The notes beneath the pieces were generated by a model. The model was not told the origin of the DNA. It saw only the letters and a program-made list of their open reading frames with translations, and made no database searches. The translations under genes and the position numbers were made by a program. This document shows positions 14,533-19,328 of a stretch of DNA of 19,328 nucleotides, piece by piece. The stretch spans positions 1-19,328 of the forward strand of contig JAJTHC010000037.1 of NCBI GenBank assembly GCA_021299615.1, given 5' to 3'. How positions within the stretch are numbered: the stretch's first letter is position 1; every line of letters begins with the position of its first letter. Origin of the DNA: Vampirovibrionales bacterium. GTDB lineage: Bacteria > Cyanobacteriota > Vampirovibrionia > Vampirovibrionales > JAJTHC01.

Positions 14533-14546
14533 CAATATCAAACCAG

Positions 14547-16073
14547 TTACGAGACACCTTCGGCGGAGCCTTCCGCATACGAAACGGCTTTATGAATGAG
14601 ATACAATAACTTCGTTTCGCACGCATCCAAATCTTCTTCGCTACGAGCTTCCCAACGCAGGCTCAAAACAGGTTCGGTATTAGACGCTCTCACCAAAACA
14701 AAGCCACCTTCTAATGCCAAGCGAATACCGTCTAAGGTAGAAAGCCCCAAAATCGCCTGATTGCCAAAAAGGCTTTTTTCTTCATAACGCTTTTGAATAT
14801 CTTCTTTAAGGTACGCCATGACTTGGGGACTCAAATGGGCATCCACCGCATAACGTAATTCATCGGAAATGATGGTTTTAGGCAAGGTATCCACCAATTG
14901 ACTTAAGGGCAATGTCGGATTGCTCGCCATTTGACGGGCATCATCCAAGACTTGTGCCATACGCATCATGCCGTAAAAGGCATCATCAAAGCCCCAATGT
15001 TCGTCCTTAAAGAAAAAGTGACCGCTTAATTCACCGCCCAAAACGGCTTTTTGCGTTTTCATGGTGTCTTTTATTTTCGCATGCCCTGTCGGCGACACGA
15101 TCGCTTCAGCCCCCGCTTCCGTGATGCCTGTAAACAAGTGCTGGCTACATTTCACTTCCGCCACTACTTTCGGAGGAACTTCATCAGGAAACTTGACACG
15201 GCGACGACGCATCATGGCTTGTGTCATCAATAGTAATAAGAAGTCGCCTGCAATCACACGCCCTTGATCGTCCACCACACCCAAACGATCGCTGTCGCCG
15301 TCAAACGCCACACCAAAATCGGCGCGATGGGTTTGCACCGCTTGAATGAGATCCTGTAAGTTCTTCGCTTTAGATGGATCAGGGTGATGATTCGGGAAGC
15401 GTCCGTCAACGTCCGTAAATAAGGGGACGCATTCGATTCCAAACGCCTTTAATAAAGGAACCGCCACCAAGCCACCTGTGGCATTGCCTGCATCCACCAC
15501 GATTTTAAGGGGGTAGGCTGTCTTGGGGAAGTTCGCTTGCATCCATGTCAGGTAATCAGGCACTGGATTGTAGGACGTCACCTGCCCACGAAGGGAAACC
15601 AGTTCCAGTGGCGTGCCTTGCTGTGCATCAAATATACGCTTCACTTCTTGCACGTCTTCACGGGTGAGGGCATGACCGTCCAATGTCCATTTTAAGCCGT
15701 TATAGGGGGCAGGGTTATGACTCGCCGTTACCGTTAAGGTCGCATCGGGCTTTTGGATGCCTTCAGGTAGCTCAAGCCATTCGCTGGCATACACCATCGG
15801 CGAAGGTTGCAAACCTAAATCGATGACATTCACGCCTAAGTCGAGCAAGGTATTTTTCAATGCTTCAAAGAGTTCGGGGCTATGCAGGCGGGCATCGTAA
15901 CCAGCGGCGATCGTGAAGGGAAGAAAGGGCTGCTCGGCTCCTTTTTTTGCTTGGCAAAAAGCGACAAAGGCTCGAGCCATATGCTTATAGGTCACGGCAT
16001 CAAAGAAGTCAGGGGTGACAATGGCTCGCACGTCATAGGTACAAAAGCAAGCGGATGTTCTGATGGAGGTCAT
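14547..16073 (-). CDS. Phosphomannomutase/phosphoglucomutase (alpha-D-phosphohexomutase family)
   Basis: It interconverts hexose 1- and 6-phosphates through a phosphoserine intermediate, feeding nucleotide-sugar and cell-surface polysaccharide synthesis. It has 508 residues with the four family signatures: catalytic serine loop TVTASHNP (S118), metal loop DGDSDR (258-263), sugar-binding GELSGH (347-352), and the C-terminal phosphate-binding RASNTEP. The N-terminal CTYDVRAIV corresponds to the usual YDIRG. Overall it is closest to AlgC/ManB-type dual-specificity enzymes; substrate cannot be settled by eye. Start ATG 16073 has AAAGG upstream. It is co-directional with and 152 bp upstream of rpsM, and divergent from the FliO-like gene. 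Confidence 0.93.
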   Translation of the reverse strand: MTSIRTSACFCTYDVRAIVTPDFFDAVTYKHMARAFVAFCQAKKGAEQPFLPFTIAAGYDARLHSPELFEALKNTLLDLGVNVIDLGLQPSPMVYASEWLELPEGIQKPDATLTVTASHNPAPYNGLKWTLDGHALTREDVQEVKRIFDAQQGTPLELVSLRGQVTSYNPVPDYLTWMQANFPKTAYPLKIVVDAGNATGGLVAVPLLKAFGIECVPLFTDVDGRFPNHHPDPSKAKNLQDLIQAVQTHRADFGVAFDGDSDRLGVVDDQGRVIAGDFLLLLMTQAMMRRRRVKFPDEVPPKVVAEVKCSQHLFTGITEAGAEAIVSPTGHAKIKDTMKTQKAVLGGELSGHFFFKDEHWGFDDAFYGMMRMAQVLDDARQMASNPTLPLSQLVDTLPKTIISDELRYAVDAHLSPQVMAYLKEDIQKRYEEKSLFGNQAILGLSTLDGIRLALEGGFVLVRASNTEPVLSLRWEARSEEDLDACETKLLYLIHKAVSYAEGSAEGVS

Positions 16074-16168
16074 GGAAGGAGCCTTTCATAAATTGAGTGG
16101 ATATTCCCCAAAAGTCTAACATAAACAGAGGAGCGATTCGACCAAAAACTTTACAAATGTTAAAATAA

Positions 16169-16831
16169 ATGACACATCCAGCATTTGAAAGGAAGACCCC
16201 TGCCTTGCGACATTTCATCAAAACATTACCCTTTGCACTACTCACCGCAGGGATGAATCTTGCGTCCGCCTTCGCTGAAGAGGCGATTCCGCTTGCCGAT
16301 ATTTTGAAACCGTCTGGTGAAGGGGCTTCCACAGGGGGTGGGGATGTCAACATGAGCATGATACTCTTCAATACCTTGTTGGTCTTGGGTGTCGGGCTTT
16401 GGGTGATGCGTCAAATCTGGTTTGTGGATTGGGCGGAACGTGTGAAAGTCGCTCATTTAGAAGAAGGCAAGCCGATTTTAATCGCCATGTGGCAGGCGAT
16501 GCGTCTTTCATGGGGGAGGATTTTAACGACTCCAGCCCGTCAAGCACTCACGCCTTTAGCCAAGCCCACGATGCCTTCAGCGTCCGCCATGCCGTCGTGG
16601 TTGGAACGCTTGGATGTGCAAACGCTGGAAACAGGCACAAAACTGCATTGGTTGCGTGTGCATGGGCAGGACTACATCTTGACTGAAACCGCCAATCATA
16701 GCCAGTGGATGAAGCTCGGTGAAGACGGCGACTTACAAGAGGCTATCCCTGCGGTGGAAGGCTTGGCATCGGTGGCGACGTCGGACGCATCGCCTGTTTA
16801 CCAGCTTCCCCATTACTTAGATACGGTGTAG
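16169..16831 (+). CDS. Membrane protein, FliO-like topology (tentative)
   Basis: It has 220 residues from ATG 16169, which has no SD. A TTG at 16205, with AGGAAG 9 nt upstream, would start the protein as MRHFIKTLPF and leave a cleaner signal peptide ending near LASAFA. After a short Gly-rich periplasmic stretch comes one membrane segment (about residues 60-81, SMILFNTLLVLGVGLWVM), then a basic amphipathic region and a C-terminal domain with LETGTKLHWLRVHGQDYILTE. Signal peptide, single membrane helix and a small domain of 'lhwLrVhGqdYiLt' type recall the flagellar export protein FliO. The match is loose, no flagellar gene is nearby, and a plain envelope protein is possible. It is divergent from the mutase gene and convergent with the next gene. 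Confidence 0.7.
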   Translation: MTHPAFERKTPALRHFIKTLPFALLTAGMNLASAFAEEAIPLADILKPSGEGASTGGGDVNMSMILFNTLLVLGVGLWVMRQIWFVDWAERVKVAHLEEGKPILIAMWQAMRLSWGRILTTPARQALTPLAKPTMPSASAMPSWLERLDVQTLETGTKLHWLRVHGQDYILTETANHSQWMKLGEDGDLQEAIPAVEGLASVATSDASPVYQLPHYLDTV

Positions 16832-16838
16832 TTAAGCT

Positions 16839-18347
16839 TTATTTAGGCACTTTCCCTAAGAACTTCAATAATCCATCTAAACTTAAAAAAGCAGGTATGG
16901 CTCGCCGAGTTAAAACGGTTTCTCCCGCTTCTTTAGAAATGGCAGGTTTTAATACTTCATCTGCTGATTTAGGAAGCAAGCCTTTCAATAAGTCACGTCG
17001 ACTCATCTTGGGATTCACATAAGTTTCTAAAAATTGACGAGATAGCGATTGAACTTTCGTTGCCCGTGCTTCAGGGCTTTGTTTCCAAAAATTAGGCGAT
17101 TTTAGTTCTGCTAAAATCCCTTGAAAATACGCTTGAGCTTTGGGTGAATACCCTTGTTCTGTTAGATAAGCTTCTTCAAACTGTGTAACAGCTTTTTGCC
17201 ATTCTTGAATCGGAATGTCTGGGTCTTCCACCAAAACATTACCGAGTTCCATCGAGCTAGGCTTAAGAGCAATCTCAATACTTCTTTCAATCAAGTCCTT
17301 TAGAGAAGGAGGAGCCTTTGTTTTTTCGACGATAGGCTTGCCTATTGCTTTTATAACAGGCTTTTCCATTTCTTGAGAGAGGGTTGAAAAGTCTGTAGAC
17401 TCACTTTGCAACGCTTCTTTCACAGGGTTTAAAACTTCTTGAACCGTTGGCGTTGCTTTTACTTTTTTCATGCCAAACGTCCAAACGTCCTCTTGAGCCA
17501 CCTTTTTAGCTTGACCTATGCGTTCTGTAGGGTCTAAATCAGCCGTCTCAATCGCATTACCAATCTGATTGCTTGCCATTTCCTTTAATGCAGGCGTCAA
17601 GCTCGTGGGTTCAACAAAAGTAGTGTTAAGATAGTCGGGAAAGTGTGAACTTAAAGCCTTTTGAAGGTGATGTAAAAAATCAGGATGTTCTTCTTCTGTT
17701 GGAACACTAGGCACTAGCTTTCTTAGATACTCAACCATTGCAGGTGTTAGCTTTAAAGGGTTTGCAACATCTTCGAACCCTGCTTTTGCAACGTTTTGTA
17801 AGTATTCAACGCCTCCTTCTCGTAAGATTTGTAGAATAGGTTCGATACTTAGAGCGTCTAAGCCTTTTTGATTTGCCCATCGTGCCACTGCCTTCGCTAA
17901 AATTTCATTACGCTTTAGAGCATTTGCCCCAATGAAATCAGACTTAGAAGACGTATTTGCCAAAACCCCAGCAAGTTCTGTGCCGTATTTTCTCAAAAAT
18001 ACTTGAGTCGTTTGAATGGGAGCCTTTAGTTTTGCTAGCTGAGCCGTTTGAAGTTTATGAGCATATTGCTTCGTTCGCCGTGCAAGAATAGTTGCCAATT
18101 CTTGAGGATTTGAAGCTTTTTGTAAAGCAGATCGAATATCTATCAGCTCAACATGAGTAATGGTGCTTGGTAAAGAACGTTTTAAAACCTCATCACTAGG
18201 AACCTCTTCTCCTGCTTTGGAATAAACAGATCGTAGTATCGTTAAAAGTTCTTGAATATCGTCTTCTTCAAGAGGTCTAACACTGGATTCTGTTCGCAAA
18301 TAAGGATTTGGGTGTGGTGTGATTTTAATTTTGGGTGGTTGATTCAT
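16839..18347 (-). CDS. Large hydrophilic helical protein of unknown function
   Basis: It has 502 residues from ATG 18347, preceded by AGAAGG at 7 nt. I do not recognise a family. The sequence is predicted largely helical, rich in Lys, Glu, Leu and Ala, with Pro-rich breaks, no signal peptide, no membrane segment and no cysteine that I can see. Two twin-Arg segments occur near the C-terminus: SRRDLLKGLL (449-458) and TRRAIPAFLSL (480-490). They resemble Tat motifs in wording but are internal and not followed by a hydrophobic core. It lies directly downstream of a 62-residue gene on the same strand, with a strong hairpin between them, and is convergent with the FliO-like gene (7 bp apart). Codon and base usage look more AT-rich than the ribosomal genes. 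Confidence 0.8.
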   Translation of the reverse strand: MNQPPKIKITPHPNPYLRTESSVRPLEEDDIQELLTILRSVYSKAGEEVPSDEVLKRSLPSTITHVELIDIRSALQKASNPQELATILARRTKQYAHKLQTAQLAKLKAPIQTTQVFLRKYGTELAGVLANTSSKSDFIGANALKRNEILAKAVARWANQKGLDALSIEPILQILREGGVEYLQNVAKAGFEDVANPLKLTPAMVEYLRKLVPSVPTEEEHPDFLHHLQKALSSHFPDYLNTTFVEPTSLTPALKEMASNQIGNAIETADLDPTERIGQAKKVAQEDVWTFGMKKVKATPTVQEVLNPVKEALQSESTDFSTLSQEMEKPVIKAIGKPIVEKTKAPPSLKDLIERSIEIALKPSSMELGNVLVEDPDIPIQEWQKAVTQFEEAYLTEQGYSPKAQAYFQGILAELKSPNFWKQSPEARATKVQSLSRQFLETYVNPKMSRRDLLKGLLPKSADEVLKPAISKEAGETVLTRRAIPAFLSLDGLLKFLGKVPK

Positions 18348-18371
18348 AAAAAAGCCTTCTCAATCAAGAAT

Positions 18372-18400
18372 GTGTAGCCCCTTTTGATAAGGGGCTACAC
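18372..18400. terminator. Perfect 12-bp hairpin between two unrecognised genes
   Basis: GTGTAGCCCCTT (18372-18383), loop TTGAT, AAGGGGCTACAC (18389-18400). It lies 9 nt after the stop of the 62-residue gene and 24 nt before the 502-residue gene. No T-run follows on the minus strand, so it may attenuate or process the transcript rather than end it cleanly. Confidence 0.65.
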
Positions 18401-18409
18401 GTAAACAGA

Positions 18410-18598
18410 TTATTTCTTAAAAATATCCTTTGCTAAACCTTTTAGGTTATGAGCGACACGCTCATGAATAGGCTTATTCCAGTTGATGACATCTTCTATA
18501 GATGCCGTCTTGGGGGGGGAAAGAGCTTGCTTTGCTTTACTAAAAAGTCTTCCACAAGTCGCTCCTGCTTGCCCTGCTACAGATTTTAAATCAGACAT
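18410..18598 (-). CDS. Small basic protein of unknown function
   Basis: It has 62 residues. AAGGAG lies 7 nt before ATG 18598, an excellent initiation site that makes the gene credible despite its size. The sequence is soluble, Lys-rich and probably helical, with one Cys (residue 15), a central SPPKTASIEDVINWNKPIHERV segment split by prolines, and a basic end KDIFKK. No signal peptide or membrane helix is seen. It is flanked on both sides by strong inverted repeats (18372-18400 and 18650-18681), so it may be a separate transcript within the three-gene block. No family recognised. Confidence 0.7.
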   Translation of the reverse strand: MSDLKSVAGQAGATCGRLFSKAKQALSPPKTASIEDVINWNKPIHERVAHNLKGLAKDIFKK

Positions 18599-18649
18599 AA
18601 TTTACTCCTTATAGTGTTTGGATTTGGGTGTATCAGGCATACACTTAAA

Positions 18650-18681
18650 AGCATAAAAACCAATCAAGGCGTTTTTATGCT
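18650..18681 (-). terminator. Likely terminator after the right-edge membrane protein
   Basis: AGCATAAAAAC (18650-18660) and GTTTTTATGCT (18671-18681) form an 11-bp stem. On the minus strand the stem is followed by TTTTAAG, a short T-run. It overlaps the stop codon of the upstream gene by two bases. The stem is AT-rich, so strength is uncertain. Confidence 0.55.
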
Positions 18682-19328
18682 ACGTAGTAAAACGGTTTTT
18701 TAGTCGAGGCGTTAAGGCTTGATAGGTGCTTTTACCCTCCGCATCATCGATGCCCCCAAACGGCGTGTGATGCTCCAAAAACGGATCCAACTGCAACGGC
18801 TCGTGACGCCCCACAGGAATCGGCGAACTATGAGCCAACGGCTCCACGTTACGATAGCCATACGCCGTCTTAATCCCCGACATCAAAAAGAAGGGTGAAA
18901 TCCATGGTTTGAGGGCTTGCACGCCTGCCACACTAAAGGCAGTGGGAATGTCATCCACATGAAGCACGCCGTCCGCAAACTCCAGCTTGCGACCGCCTGA
19001 AGGACCGTGCTGCTTGGCAGGTTGGCGTCGCTTAATTTGAGATTCAACCTTGTTTGACAAGGGATTGGCAATTAACGCCCCTGCGTAAATGCCTGCCCCT
19101 AAGCCAGCGACAACCGTGGCGAATCGAGCCATAGGGTTACGAAACTTGGTAAAGCCCAAGGCGTTAGAAACCGTAAGCCCAAGTCCTGCCCCAAAGCCAC
19201 ACATGGCAATGTTGGCGACATACTGAAAAATGCCTTCTTTCACGACGTCATCATTCTTTTTGGCACTTTTGCCTTGCAGGTGATTCGCTAAAAAGCCAGC
19301 CGCCACGCCGCTTCCCACACTGGCTAAG
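18680..19328 (-). CDS. C-terminal part of an unrecognised glycine-rich membrane protein
   Basis: The frame is open through the right edge (residues Leu-Ala-Ser precede the first GTG at 19316-19318), so the gene is cut and its start is outside. About 215 residues are visible. At least two Gly/Ala-rich hydrophobic segments are present (YVANIAMCGFGAGLGLTVS and ATVVAGLGAGIYAGALIAN), preceded by a third shorter one at the edge (VGSGVAAGFLA). A basic stretch (KRRQPAKQHG) leads into a soluble tail with a third hydrophobic patch (WISPFFLMSG). The helix-packing glycines suggest a tight membrane bundle. The tail, rich in His and Pro, is not familiar. It is followed by a terminator-like hairpin. Confidence 0.75.
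   Translation of the reverse strand, partial: LASVGSGVAAGFLANHLQGKSAKKNDDVVKEGIFQYVANIAMCGFGAGLGLTVSNALGFTKFRNPMARFATVVAGLGAGIYAGALIANPLSNKVESQIKRRQPAKQHGPSGGRKLEFADGVLHVDDIPTAFSVAGVQALKPWISPFFLMSGIKTAYGYRNVEPLAHSSPIPVGRHEPLQLDPFLEHHTPFGGIDDAEGKSTYQALTPRLKNRFTT

Noticed and set aside
14395..14546. Hidden rpmJ (L36) upstream of rpsM
   Set aside because: Read on the minus strand there is no frame with the Cys/His-containing KVRPSVKK-type sequence; the gap is non-coding.
16033..16371. 112-residue minus-strand frame across the mutase/FliO-like intergenic gap
   Set aside because: Overlaps both the start of the mutase and the better-supported plus-strand gene, with no SD or family features.
16839..17007. 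Separate small Tat-exported protein starting at the internal MSRRDLLKG
   Set aside because: No hydrophobic core follows the twin arginines, and the frame is continuous with the 502-residue protein.

Overview
The window is bacterial chromosomal DNA with short intergenic gaps and frequent Shine-Dalgarno (SD) sites. It most likely comes from a non-photosynthetic relative of the Cyanobacteria (Vampirovibrionia/Melainabacteria type). Three things support this inference: a radical SAM protein that follows the layout of a protein I recall as conserved in Cyanobacteria; a cell-wall amidase with repeated AMIN-like domains; and the truA-rplM-rpsI tail on the alpha ribosomal operon. No photosynthesis gene is visible, and the assignment was not tested by any search.

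Layout. Position 1-173 is the N-terminal part of a minus-strand gene cut by the left edge, with a good promoter at 351-378. On the plus strand follow a B12-binding-type radical SAM protein, pyruvate kinase (pyk) and a lipoyl-bearing 2-oxoacid dehydrogenase E2. Pyk and E2 sit together on the route from PEP to acyl-CoA. From 5.25 to 5.67 kb there is no gene; this stretch holds a structured repeat and an array of about 22-bp tandem repeats. On the minus strand come a small exported glycine-zipper protein and, upstream of it, an amidase-murI pair for peptidoglycan turnover and synthesis. From 9.4 to 14.4 kb lies a minus-strand ribosomal cluster, in transcription order rpsM, rpsK, rpsD, rpoA, rplQ, truA, rplM, rpsI. 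It is broken by a 355-bp non-coding gap with large palindromes between rplQ and truA. A phosphomannomutase/phosphoglucomutase lies just upstream of rpsM, and a FliO-like membrane protein is divergent from it. The right end (16.8-19.3 kb) is a block of three minus-strand genes I do not recognise, separated by strong hairpins.

The most noteworthy material is non-coding. Three copies of a ~150-bp element (2156-2308, 5252-5402, 9223-9369) have inverted-repeat ends and two internal hairpins whose paired bases change together between copies. A second palindromic family is present at 11211-11382, with a partial relative near 9060-9128. A 22-bp-period tandem array occupies 5418-5549. I found no tRNA, rRNA, CRISPR array, transposase or phage gene.
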